Below, in pieces: positions 1 to 9,686 of a stretch of DNA of 64,000 bases (the first letter of the stretch is position 1; every line of letters starts with the position of its first letter). The position numbers and the translations under genes are program-made. The notes under the pieces were generated by a model. The model ran no database searches. It saw nothing but the letters and a program-made list of their open reading frames with translations, and was not told the DNA's origin. Source of the stretch: Porodaedalea pini (taxonomy: Eukaryota; Basidiomycota; Agaricomycetes; Hymenochaetales; Hymenochaetaceae); NCBI GenBank assembly GCA_002794775.1, contig NBAY01000074.1, positions 145,703 to 209,702 of the forward strand. Reading direction: 5' to 3'.

Positions 1-439
1 GCTCCATACAAAAATGCATACGCCGCGTCAATCCACTCCTCATAATTGTCCTCCTCCTGTGGGTCCTCCGGCATGGCTCGCCATCTCAACAGTCCATCAG
101 TACATGTGAATTCTGCTGCTGGTATGTGGCAAAGCTCAAAGTCGAAAAGGAGAATTCCTGCAATCCACCGGTTTATTGTCGTGTTCGGCTGTAGATCCAG
201 ATTGTTAATCATCCCTTTGACGTATGCTGCATCCATCTCGACCACCAGGAGCTTAACTCCATAAATAAACAACCTCACTGCCCTCAACGCCCTAAACAAC
301 CCAAACAACTCGATCTTTGGCTGGGAGTATGTCACCTGTACCGAGTTCCAGTTGATCAACCCGAACTGATTAATCCTTCTCCTACTGTCTGGGTGATCCT
401 GGCCTAACGTCCACCCTACTCCTATGATCAATGAATCCA
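1..439 (-). pseudogene. A1 pol, RNase H segment (partial)
   Basis: Read on the minus strand this gives the RNase H part of family-A pol, including DSLIIGVGWTLGQDH and EMDAAYVKGMINN, which match the aligned residues of A2 and A3. It continues off the window. The solo LTR at 444-1377 separates it from the RT segment. The pattern of a catalytic Asp followed by a short variable loop is typical of Gypsy RNase H. Seen: the alignment to A2 and A3. Inferred: that it is not functional, because the gene is split by insertions. Confidence 0.8.
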
Positions 440-443
440 CCGC

Positions 444-1377
444 TGTAGAGCCATGCCAATCGTCCCATCACTGCCGATCACTCCAGAAGCACTCGAGAAC
501 TGGTTCCGACACGTACCAATCAGTACTGGACTGAATCCGATCGGTCCAGTTTTGAATCAGAACCTCGCGATCGCATCAGCAACACATTCTGGGACCTCTG
601 AAAGCATACCAGAGCGTACCAGAGATCTTATCTGGACAACTAGGGATGTGGTCACATGGAGCATACAGCCAAGACGTGTACTGGACTGCTGTCTGATGAT
701 GGGAGCCACGTACCAATTGGACGATCTGAGTTCTGGTGGAGTACCGGTATGGTCAGATGCGATGCAGACATTTTTCTTCATTATGATTTATGTTTTTCCT
801 ATGTTCTTCTGATTTCTATGCTCTCTATGTGCACCTCTATGACCTATGACTTTTCCTTTCGACTTCTCTATGTTTCAACCAATATGCACATTATGCCCAT
901 ATGGAAATTATTAACTGTAGATAGATCTTTGGACTTAGTATAAATATGCACCCCATGTCGTAGGTAGAGGACAAGTCAGTTCTACCACAGAGTCTCCCTC
1001 AGATAGGGTAACTTGAGTGCAATTCATCTTAGTTCTTGTCAACCTTGTAGTCGTTCCATCTTCATCTTAGCATCTCGTCTCTTGAAACCGTCTCTCGTCT
1101 CTTACTCCGTAACTCGAACCTCATTGCTCATAGTGATCACATCATACCAGTGTTGATTACCCGCATGTACCGACTCTGTACTGGTCAAGTACAGACCCAA
1201 CAGGAGTTCCCAACTTTATTTCTCAATATCGACGTGTACCGGCACGTACTGAAGCATACTGACACGTACTGGTACATCGAGTGATCTCACTGCAGTCAAC
1301 CCCTAACCTCCCAGAGCAACACGATCACGTCCCCAAAAGGACCGCTGATCCTAGACACCCCTAAGTCAGGATCTACA
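444..1377 (+). repeat. Solo LTR of family A inside A1
   Basis: A 934-bp LTR starts TGTAGAGC and ends GATCTACA, with 6-bp terminal inverted repeats. Flanking 4-bp TSDs are CCGC (440-443) and CTGC (1378-1381), one transition apart. It interrupts A1 pol between RT and RNase H and lies in the opposite orientation to A1. No internal sequence is attached, so it is a solo LTR left by LTR-LTR recombination. It holds a TATA-like box (TATAAATA near 940) and, near 1170-1285, repeated GTAC-centred 10-bp units. Confidence 0.92.
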
Positions 1378-1381
1378 CTGC

Positions 1382-2431
1382 TAAGATAACCACTCTGTCC
1401 AACCCATAGTCGATCATGCACAGCGCTGGGCAGTCGATAATGGCATCCTTCAGCGTGTCCATCGAATCCTGCTCTTCCGGTCCCCAATCAAATATATTGT
1501 TTTTACATGTAAGACGGGTCAACGGTTGAGCTTTCTTCACGAAATCCTTAATAAACACCCTCAACACGCCAACCGTACCAAGAAATCCCTTTACTTCCAT
1601 CACTGTTCGAAATGGGGGCCAATCCTGCACCTTCTGAACCTTTGAATCATCCAGTTTGCGTCCTTGGTATGTGAGTTTATTCCCCAAAAATATCACCGAA
1701 TCAGTACATGCCTGGAATTTCTTACTGGAAAATGTACCGCCCACTTTTCTCATCCTCTGCAGCACTCAGTTCACATCACACAGGTGTTCATAGATGAACC
1801 GGCAGATACCCAGGTTCTCAGGAATCATTTTGAACCCTCTGTCGGTACGCTTGTACTGTGTAAATCCTCCTTGCATAATCACATCGTCCGCGAATGGCTG
1901 TGCCACCTTAGGAATCTCATTGCTGAGAATAAACATGACATCTCCATGGAGAATCTGCAGCAAATTCGTATATCCCATTGGTAACACCTTCAGTTGAAAT
2001 GTACCAAGTGGGGTCTGGAATGTCATTAAGTCCTGAGATCGTTCGTCGAGCATCCACTGGTCAAAAGCCACAGCACAATCGAGTACCATGTAGCACATGT
2101 GCCTGCTGCACGCATCCACTAGTGTCTTGATGTCCGGCGGTACAGCCGAATCTCGAATGGTCACCCCATTCAGATCCTGTAAGTCAATAATGAACTGTAA
2201 GGACGCTCCATCTTTCTTCACCACACAAAACCACCTTGACCGGTATGAGGAGTTCGATGGTTTGATAACTCCGGCGGTGATCTTTTCCCTGAGCATGTTT
2301 AGCATCCTTTCAAATATCCCAGGGGGGATCGGTATGTTCTTCCGCACCCACAGTACATGCGCCACCATCAGTATGTGTACCGGATCGAAATACATCGGAT
2401 CCAAGGTCCCTCTCTCCATCTCCGACCATGC
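1382..2431 (-). pseudogene. A1 pol, reverse transcriptase segment
   Basis: The minus strand encodes the RT of a non-chromodomain Gypsy lineage. It starts at WSEMERGTLDP and runs through the finger and palm motifs (KKDGASLQFIIDLQDLNG, LPMGYTN, FADDV, PENLGICRFIYEHL) to the connection domain (VKGFLGTVGVLRVFIKDF). The usual Y/F-x-DD box reads FADD, as in A2 and A3, so this is a family trait and not damage. An adjacent E2 LTR supplies an in-frame 57-residue extension with a start codon at 2599. The pol gene is cut on both sides by insertions and has a stop at about 1766. Confidence 0.85.
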
Positions 2432-2703
2432 TGTGGAGATCCTGATGCCGCTGGCCTCAGAATCGGCTCTATTAGGCTCGACTCGACTCAGGACAGTCTT
2501 ACAAGTATCCCCGATGCATTTCAGGACAGTTTCAGTGTTTGGCTGGATTAACTCAACGCATACAGCTTGGTTCTGCACCGGTGAGCCACTGAAGTCCATT
2601 TTGGGTCAGGTCTGGTATTGTTCTGAGCCTCCCAAAGCTTAATTACTCATGTTCCTGAGTTCTGGCTCCGAGTTCTGGCTATTTGGTGTTGTTTGGCTAG
2701 AGC

Positions 2704-3150
2704 TGTCATGGACACTTTTTAAATTATCTTATCTTATCATTTTCTCTTATCTTATCTTATCATATCTTATCCATCCATCACTAATCACACTTATTCCTGC
2801 TTACTCATTATTCATTACGCTCCTTCTCACACTATCCTTACTCGCTGACCGATCCTATGATTTCATTATTCTATGAAGTTCCACAACGTTCTATCATCTA
2901 TCCTTATGTAGTAGTTAATTCCCTGGTCCGTGCACAGCCGCTGAAGGGTATATAAGTAGGTAGTCCTCCTGTACTTATCCCCTAGTTTCGACCTGGTCAA
3001 TTCTACCTGGCTACGTCCAGAAGCTATTCCTTATCTCCGCGCTGTGTCAGTTCCCCCTGGCTCACTGCTCTCTCTCTTGTCTCCCTCCTCCTCTGACTGA
3101 GTTCCGCGCGACCCGGCTACCATTTGCGTACCCGTAGTCCGTCGCTGACA
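2704..3150 (+). repeat. B 5' LTR
   Basis: 447 bp, TGTC to GACA, matching the copy at 9240-9686 at every base I compared. It contains TTATC-rich stretches early on, the TATA box at 2949, and the expected transcript start near 2984. Confidence 0.96.
2949..2994 (+). promoter_or_regulatory. B promoter: TATA box and expected transcript start
   Basis: TATATAA lies at 2949-2955. The 11 bases AGTTTCGACCT begin 35 bp downstream at 2984, the usual TATA-to-start distance. The same 11 bases are complementary to the site just inside the LTR at 3153, so 2984 is a good guess for base +1 of the genomic RNA. Confidence 0.7.
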
Positions 3151-3163
3151 CAAGGTCGAAACT
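3151..3163 (+). other. B primer site, self-priming type
   Basis: AGGTCGAAACT at 3153-3163, two bases after the 5' LTR, is the exact reverse complement of the expected RNA 5' end (2984-2994). No TGG that would pair with a tRNA CCA end is seen here. Tf1 of fission yeast primes reverse transcription by folding back its first 11 RNA bases in this way. Confidence 0.75.
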
Positions 3164-4005
3164 TACCCCTACCGCCTTGCGCATTCTCAGTCACCAACGC
3201 CACGCTGGCTCTAAACATTCGCATCTCCTACCAACAACGATCTCTCTACCGCGCTACCATCTACACCTTCACCTGTACCCCGCAAATCACTCTCACCATT
3301 GAACTATTCCTACTATCTATCATCATCACTCTCAACCCTCATCTCATCCAACAACCTCAAAACCGACCACTACCTGTCCGTAACCCCGAACTCTAGACCA
3401 ACATTCTCATCCGACGCGTCCGACGACTTGGACTGCGACCCCGACTACGATCGCTTCGACCCACACCTATTCTTAGATCGATCTCACGTGCATCGATCAG
3501 GCCGATACGTCGTTAATTCCTTACCTTCATTATTAAACTCACTCGTTTCACAACCCGCCGTCCTCTTTCTATTCGATCAACTAGCGCTCGTTTGAGAGGG
3601 GGTAACGTTGAGTCCGACCCACTCGAGAGTAGCTACCAGGCCTTGGGGGTGATCTTCGGAAAGGTCCCTTGGCGCCCGTTGGAGTCTTCACAGAGGAAGA
3701 TCCGGGTTTGATCAGCAAGTGAAAGTCGACCACCACATCAGGAGTTTTGTTACAGCGCTCAATCAGACCCGCAGGCGTCCGCACCACCTGTCGGCTGGCA
3801 GTGTTGTCTCTGATTTGAGCTGGCTCCACACCCGTACGCTCGACTGCCTGGATCAGCGGCACAGCGGTGGAATACACCACCAGAAGACACTGCCGACGCT
3901 GTCCTCGCACAACTACCACCCCTGACCGACGACGACCTGGTACGCCTAGACGACGAGCTAGGAGCCCACCAACCACCCCACCCATCACCAACACCACCAC
4001 CTATC
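3164..4005 (+). other. B untranslated leader
   Basis: About 840 bp between primer site and gag. It has pyrimidine-rich stretches and short frames on both strands. I see no domain and no conserved coding signal here. A packaging signal would be expected in this part but cannot be recognised by eye. Confidence 0.5.
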
Positions 4006-5091
4006 ATGGCAGAACCCCAAGCCCCAGCTGCGCCAGCAGCCGCAACTCCGACGATCTCAAACGACATGATGCAGGAGATCATCAACGCGCTACACGGCCT
4101 GGGATTACTCGCAACCCCCACGCCAGCAGCCGCAGCCGCACCTGTCCCTCCACCAACAAGCCGCAGTGGAGGAAGACATATCGCCAAACCCGAAACGTTC
4201 AACGGACGAGACTACAAGAAGTTCGAACGTGCCATCACCCTTTACGTTGAAGCTAACGCAGAGGACTTCATGAACGACAAGGACTACTTCCTTTTCGTGT
4301 TGTCGTTCATGACGGAAGGCTCGGCCGCACTCTGGGCACAGAACTTCCTGGAAAGCATCAAGATGGACGGCTATCTGATCTTTTCGCTCGTCAGTCGCCA
4401 GAAGTTTAACGAACAGCTGGAGAAAGCGTTCGGAGATCCGAACGAACGCATGAACGCCATGCAAAAATTGGATAGCTGGAAGCACACCCGAGACATCACA
4501 GCCGACCAATTCTTCCAGCAGTTCGACATCTATCGCCGTGCGGCAGGATACAACGATGACGCAAAGAATGACGACACCCTCATCCACAAACTGACGAAAG
4601 CCTTGGATAGAGAGATCGTATACCGAATCGAAATGAGTGACACGGTCCCAACCACGTACAAAGGCTGGCAAGAAAAAGCCATTCGATTCGACAACGCTAG
4701 ACGTCAGATGAAGGCCATCGAACAAATGCGCGCTGCCCCGTCCAGACCTCAGGTGCTCCCACCAAAACCTACCCAGACGTTCACACCGAGAATCCCCGAA
4801 AGACGCGATGCCACCGGAGTCACATATGGAGGCATGGGGAAGCCGATGGACGTCTCACTCGAAGAGCTGAGGAAAGCTGGACTCTGCTACTACTGCAAGG
4901 AATCTGGACATCTACAGAGGAATTGCCCGATGCAGAAGAAGGTGATAAGGGCTGTGTTGATGGGAATGGAACCCCGAGAAAGAAAAGTCTGGGCAGACGA
5001 GACCGCGACGCTCAAGGAGTCAGACTTTGTGGAGGAAGAAGAGGAGGCGCTCTTTGAGCGGGAGTTGGATTTTGCGGAACCCCAGCAGTGA
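4006..5091 (+). CDS. gag: B Gag (capsid-nucleocapsid)
   Basis: A 361-residue Gag. Residues 1-50 are rich in Ala and Pro. Residues 60-240 look like the retrotransposon Gag capsid fold (AETFNGRDYKKFERAI at its start, then ALWAQNFLE, AFGDPNERMNAMQKLDSWKHT). A CCHC zinc knuckle lies at residues 294-307 (C294, C297, H302, C307), followed by an acidic tail. Gag forms the virus-like particle and binds the RNA through the knuckle. The ATG at 4006 is the first good start after the leader. The reading frame stops at TGA 5089-5091, and pol is open in the -1 frame from 5058, so the two overlap by about 30 bases. C encodes the closest relative in the window, with the same layout. Confidence 0.93.
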   Translation: MAEPQAPAAPAAATPTISNDMMQEIINALHGLGLLATPTPAAAAAPVPPPTSRSGGRHIAKPETFNGRDYKKFERAITLYVEANAEDFMNDKDYFLFVLSFMTEGSAALWAQNFLESIKMDGYLIFSLVSRQKFNEQLEKAFGDPNERMNAMQKLDSWKHTRDITADQFFQQFDIYRRAAGYNDDAKNDDTLIHKLTKALDREIVYRIEMSDTVPTTYKGWQEKAIRFDNARRQMKAIEQMRAAPSRPQVLPPKPTQTFTPRIPERRDATGVTYGGMGKPMDVSLEELRKAGLCYYCKESGHLQRNCPMQKKVIRAVLMGMEPRERKVWADETATLKESDFVEEEEEALFERELDFAEPQQ

Positions 5092-8000
5092 ACACGGCAC
5101 TGACTGGGATAGGTTCAGTTTCGGTTTTTCAAACGGCCATTTTTGATAATTCTATGGACTCTGTAGATAATTTAGATAAAATACAAAAAAATGTAAAAAG
5201 CAATGCCACTCACAAAAATATTCCTTCTGTCCCTGTACCAGTAGCTAGTAGTATAGATATGCCTATATGTAACAACACGTCTGCCTCATCATCTCGTCCT
5301 ACTCCTGTGTCAAAAAATCATGTAAAACCCTGTTCTGAATCTTTTAATTCTATTTCTTCCTTGGCCGGAACTGAACCGAAATCCGTGAAAAATGAAAACT
5401 CGTCGAAACAAGCTGAGAGGAAGTCCTGGAGAGATCGCCCTGTCCCCTTTACGGCCCCATGGGTAGTACGGCGTCTCAAAGAGGATAAACTCGAAAGTGC
5501 TTTAACGACTCTCCGAGTGTGGATGAAACAGCAGAGGCATGCTGAAGCGAATGAAGAGACGGTGCGTCAAATCATTGCGCTAGAAGAACCAGATGCCGTG
5601 GCAGCTGTTAGGGACCTGAGGGGTCCGAAACGGTTCGTAAGAGGGTCTCGGGGGCAACAGCTCATGGTACCGATTCTCCTTCAAACGACCGACACCGGTA
5701 ACCAGTTCAAGGTAGACGCCCTACTGGACAGTGGCTGCACTGGCTCATGTATCAACCGATCCTTCGTCGAAAAGCATCAGATCCGGACAAAAAAGACACC
5801 TATCCCAATCCGAGTCTATAATGCTGACGGCACGCTCAACAAGGACGGTTCGATCACAGAGTTTGTGGAAATGCGCATGACGATTAAAGATCATTCGGAG
5901 CGCATCCACTTCGCGGTCACAGATCTAGGGAAAACAGATGTGTTCATCGGACATGAATGGTTAAAGCTGCACAATCCCAACATCGACTGGCAAAAATCAA
6001 CGATCGAATTTGATCGATGCCCCGATGTATGCGGCTATATCCGTAGTCTAGAGGACATTGATGCAGACCCCGACGAAAACCTTGATTTGGTGGAACTTGA
6101 AGATGGCGATCAGCTCTTCCTCTTCGATTGGGACAGGTACATTAAGTCCGATCCGAGAAAAGCGCTGAAGGGCAGACAACAGGTGCTCGAGGAAGTCCCG
6201 AACTATGTCAAAGAGTTCGCGGACGTCTTCAGTGAACAGGAATTCGATCAGTTACCAGAGAGACGCCCTTGGGATCATGCTATTGAACTCAAACCGGGAT
6301 CAAAGCTCTCTGACTGTAAAATCTACCCGCTCAGCCCATCCGAACAAGTGGCACTGGACGAATTCCTCACCGAAAACTTGAGAACTGGCCGTATTCGTAA
6401 CTCTCAATCTGAGATGGCATCCCCCTTCTTCTTCATAAAAAAGAAGGATGGCAAGCTTCGCCCCGTACAGGACTATCGCCGGCTCAACGAGATGACGGTT
6501 AAGAACAAATACCCGTTACCTCTAATCCAAGAGCTCATTGACAAAACGAAACAGGCGAAATTCTTCACGAAGCTTGACATACGTTGGGGTTACAATAACA
6601 TTCGGATTCGAGAGGGCGACGAGCATAAAGCCGCCTTCAGGACAAACCGCGGTCTATTCGAACCAACGGTCATGTTTTTCGGTCTCACAAACTCACCGGC
6701 AACCTTCCAAGGATTCATGAACGAGATCTTCCGAGAACTCGTCAATGATGGACACGTCATAGTCTACATGGACGACATCTTGATCTTCGCACGAACTCGC
6801 GAACATCATGACAAACTCGTCCGACAAGTCCTGGAAGTGTTGCGAGCAAACAAGTTGTTCTTAAAGCCAGAAAAGTGCAGCTTCGCTCAAGAGACCGTGA
6901 ACTATCTTGGGCATATCCTCGGCAACGGACAGATTCGCATGGATCCAGCCAAAGTGGCGGGTGTAAAAGATTGGCCAGTGCCTAAGAACAAGAAAGAACT
7001 ACAGTCTTTCCTTGGGTTCTGCAACTATTACCGCCGCTTCATCCTAGCATTCAGTCACTATGCGAAGCCCTTGACAGCATTGACCGGAGATGTAGAGTGG
7101 AAGTGGGAGGTGGAGCAACAGGAGGCCTTTGAACGTCTGAAACAGAAGCTCTGTGAAGAACCTGTACTCACAGTGCCTACTGATGACGGTCAATTTCGGG
7201 TGGAGGCTGATTCGTCGCATTTCGCTAACGGCGCCATTCTGTCCCAATTCGTTGACGGAAAGTGGCATCCAATCGCATACCGATCGCAAGCGCTTAGCCA
7301 AGCAGAGCGCAATTACGAAATCTATGACAAAGAGATGTTCGCGATCATGTGCGCACTGGATGACTGGCGACAATATCTTCTAGGGGCAACGCAAACCTTC
7401 GAAATCTGGTCGGATCACCTCAACCTCCAGTATTTCCGAAAACCCCAGAAGATTAACCACCGACAAGCGAGATGGCTACAGGAGTTAGCGGACTACGACT
7501 TCAAACTGTTCCATAAACCAGGTGCCCTGATGACTAAGGCTGACCTCCTCTCGAGACGAGCGGATCATGAGAGGGGGGAGAACGACAATATCGACATTGT
7601 TTTGCTCAAGCCGGACTTATTTGTAAACGAAACACTGCTAGAAGCGCTGGATGCAGACTTCGTTAAACGAATTAAAAGGGTACGAAACAACAGGGACAGA
7701 GCAGTTGTGAAGGCGTTAGAGCGGAAGGAACGAGAGTGGGAGGAAGAAGAAGGGTTGTTGATGTGGAAGGGCAGGATCTACGTGCCGAAAGACCACAAAC
7801 TCCGAGAAGACATCATTCGAAACCATCACGACAGCACGCTCGCAGGACACCCAGGACGCTACAAGACCCATGAGTTGATCACACGCAACTACTGGTGGCC
7901 GGGAATCCAACGAGATGTTCGAATGTATGTCGAGGGATGTGATGCGTGCCAACGTACGAAGGCACACAGAGCGAAACCGCACAATCCTCTGAACCCAAAC

Positions 8001-9227
8001 GAGATCCCGAAAGGTCCTTGGGAAATCGTCACAGCAGACCTGATCGGCGAACTACCCGAGTCCAATGGGCATAACGCAATCTGTGTCTTCGTTGACAGGT
8101 TCAGTAAACAGGTGCATGCGATCCCTACCTCAGTGAGCATAACGTCGGAAGGAATGGCGAGGCTCTACCGGGATCATGTCTTCAGGCTACACGGCATACC
8201 GCGCAAGTTTATTCATGACAGAGGATCACAGTTCGAGTCCAAATTCATGAACGAACTATACCGGTTACTGGGCATCGAGGGAAACCCGTCAACGGCATAT
8301 CACCCACAGACAGATGGTCAGACAGAACGGATAAACCAAGAGATTGAACAGTACCTTCGTCTCTTTGTTAACCACCATCAGTCGGACTGGGCGGAATGGC
8401 TTGCGCTAGCGGAATTCGCGTACAACGACAAAGAACAAACGTCGACAGGAGCGTCACCCTTTTTCGTCAACCATGGGAGACACCCATATAAGGGCACGAA
8501 TCCTAGACGCGAATCGACCAATGAGTCTGCTAAGCAGTTTGCCGACCGGATGGCCAAGATCAGGGAGGAAACCGAATCGGCATTAAAGCATGCGGCCGAA
8601 ACCATGAAGCGCTTCTATGACAGGACGAAGGGAGAATCCATCGAGTATAAACCTGGGGAAAAGGTCATGCTCGAAGGAACTCACTTAAAGACAGATCGTC
8701 CTATGAAGAAGCTGGGAGATAAACGTTATGGGCCTTTCATTGTCGAAAAGAAAATCGGCACGTCAGCATATAGACTTAAACTTCCACGTACATGGAAAAA
8801 AGTCTATCCAGTTTTCAATGAAGTGCTCCTCTCCCCATACCACAAGCCACAGTATACGTCGCAAAAGCAGGATCTTCCACCCCCGCCTGAAATCATTGAC
8901 GATGTGCCGGAATATGAGGTCGAAAAGGTTGTCGACTCCAAACTTGTGCGAGGGAAGCTCAAATACCTCGTACATTGGAAAGGGTATCCGAACGAAGAAC
9001 GCACCTGGGAGCCAATTGAGAATTTGACGAACTCTCAAGAGGCCATTGACGAATTTCATAAATCAACTCCCAGTGCTCCTCGCGCCCTCAACACCCTAGA
9101 GATGTCGCAGCTGAAGTTCCGACCCGTATTTGAAATGACGGAGCCTGAGAGACAGAAAGGAGTGGCACAGTGGTGGGCCGGTAAGTTCCAGGGTAGGGAA
9201 CAAGGGCGATCGGGACGCTCGCCTTGA
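5088..9227 (+). CDS. pol: B Pol polyprotein (PR-RT-RNase H-IN-chromodomain)
   Basis: About 1380 residues with no stop. The frame is open from 5058. The GTG at 5088 is only the first start-like codon, so -1 frameshifting from gag is likely. Protease: DSG at residues 214-216. RT: LDIRWGYNNIRI and YMDD at 560-563. RNase H: EADSSHFANG, with IWSDH further on. Integrase: HHCC zinc region (GHPGRYKTHELITRNYWW to CDACQ), catalytic D984, D1044 and E1080, that is D-x59-D-x35-E. A GPF/Y-type module follows (YGPFIVEKKIG). Chromodomain: residues 1276 to about 1330 (YEVEKVVDSK, YLVHWKGYPNEERTWEP), which in this family guides insertion to methylated H3K9 heterochromatin. All catalytic residues are present. 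I see no clear slippery heptamer in 5058-5091. Confidence 0.95.
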   Translation: MNTALTGIGSVSVFQTAIFDNSMDSVDNLDKIQKNVKSNATHKNIPSVPVPVASSIDMPICNNTSASSSRPTPVSKNHVKPCSESFNSISSLAGTEPKSVKNENSSKQAERKSWRDRPVPFTAPWVVRRLKEDKLESALTTLRVWMKQQRHAEANEETVRQIIALEEPDAVAAVRDLRGPKRFVRGSRGQQLMVPILLQTTDTGNQFKVDALLDSGCTGSCINRSFVEKHQIRTKKTPIPIRVYNADGTLNKDGSITEFVEMRMTIKDHSERIHFAVTDLGKTDVFIGHEWLKLHNPNIDWQKSTIEFDRCPDVCGYIRSLEDIDADPDENLDLVELEDGDQLFLFDWDRYIKSDPRKALKGRQQVLEEVPNYVKEFADVFSEQEFDQLPERRPWDHAIELKPGSKLSDCKIYPLSPSEQVALDEFLTENLRTGRIRNSQSEMASPFFFIKKKDGKLRPVQDYRRLNEMTVKNKYPLPLIQELIDKTKQAKFFTKLDIRWGYNNIRIREGDEHKAAFRTNRGLFEPTVMFFGLTNSPATFQGFMNEIFRELVNDGHVIVYMDDILIFARTREHHDKLVRQVLEVLRANKLFLKPEKCSFAQETVNYLGHILGNGQIRMDPAKVAGVKDWPVPKNKKELQSFLGFCNYYRRFILAFSHYAKPLTALTGDVEWKWEVEQQEAFERLKQKLCEEPVLTVPTDDGQFRVEADSSHFANGAILSQFVDGKWHPIAYRSQALSQAERNYEIYDKEMFAIMCALDDWRQYLLGATQTFEIWSDHLNLQYFRKPQKINHRQARWLQELADYDFKLFHKPGALMTKADLLSRRADHERGENDNIDIVLLKPDLFVNETLLEALDADFVKRIKRVRNNRDRAVVKALERKEREWEEEEGLLMWKGRIYVPKDHKLREDIIRNHHDSTLAGHPGRYKTHELITRNYWWPGIQRDVRMYVEGCDACQRTKAHRAKPHNPLNPNEIPKGPWEIVTADLIGELPESNGHNAICVFVDRFSKQVHAIPTSVSITSEGMARLYRDHVFRLHGIPRKFIHDRGSQFESKFMNELYRLLGIEGNPSTAYHPQTDGQTERINQEIEQYLRLFVNHHQSDWAEWLALAEFAYNDKEQTSTGASPFFVNHGRHPYKGTNPRRESTNESAKQFADRMAKIREETESALKHAAETMKRFYDRTKGESIEYKPGEKVMLEGTHLKTDRPMKKLGDKRYGPFIVEKKIGTSAYRLKLPRTWKKVYPVFNEVLLSPYHKPQYTSQKQDLPPPPEIIDDVPEYEVEKVVDSKLVRGKLKYLVHWKGYPNEERTWEPIENLTNSQEAIDEFHKSTPSAPRALNTLEMSQLKFRPVFEMTEPERQKGVAQWWAGKFQGREQGRSGRSP

Positions 9228-9239
9228 AGGGGAGGGTCA
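9228..9239 (+). other. B polypurine tract
   Basis: The purine-rich run GGGGAGGG lies directly upstream of the 3' LTR and right after the pol stop. It is the expected primer for plus-strand DNA synthesis. Confidence 0.7.
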
Positions 9240-9686
9240 TGTCATGGACACTTTTTAAATTATCTTATCTTATCATTTTCTCTTATCTTATCTTATCATA
9301 TCTTATCCATCCATCACTAATCACACTTATTCCTGCTTACTCATTATTCATTACGCTCCTTCTCACACTATCCTTACTCGCTGACCGATCCTATGATTTC
9401 ATTATTCTATGAAGTTCCACAACGTTCTATCATCTATCCTTATGTAGTAGTTAATTCCCTGGTCCGTGCACAGCCGCTGAAGGGTATATAAGTAGGTAGT
9501 CCTCCTGTACTTATCCCCTAGTTTCGACCTGGTCAATTCTACCTGGCTACGTCCAGAAGCTATTCCTTATCTCCGCGCTGTGTCAGTTCCCCCTGGCTCA
9601 CTGCTCTCTCTCTTGTCTCCCTCCTCCTCTGACTGAGTTCCGCGCGACCCGGCTACCATTTGCGTACCCGTAGTCCGTCGCTGACA
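9240..9686 (+). repeat. B 3' LTR
   Basis: 447 bp, identical to 2704-3150 as far as I can read. It is followed by TSD AGAGC at 9687-9691 and then the second part of the E2 solo LTR. Confidence 0.96.

Larger units (their letters stand above)
2704..9686 (+). mobile_element. B: complete, apparently intact chromovirus (Ty3/Gypsy)
   Basis: A 6983-bp element has 447-bp LTRs (TGTCATGG to GCTGACA) that read identical by eye, perfect 5-bp TSDs AGAGC (2699-2703 and 9687-9691), a TATA box, a self-priming site, uninterrupted gag and pol, and a purine-rich tract before the 3' LTR. Pol order is protease, RT, RNase H, integrase, chromodomain, which places it with the chromoviruses. Its base usage lacks the TGA-type damage seen in all its neighbours. 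It is the youngest insertion in the window and the best candidate for an element still able to move. Confidence 0.96.

Noticed and set aside
2097..2642. 181-residue plus-strand frame and similar ones at 12448-13140 and 53969-54466
   Set aside because: These are antisense shadows of the RT and gag-protease of family A, with no domain of their own.
3759..4202. 147-residue minus-strand frame over the B leader and gag start
   Set aside because: Rich in Ala, Gly and Val as expected from the complement of a GC-rich Ala/Pro coding stretch. No homolog recognised.
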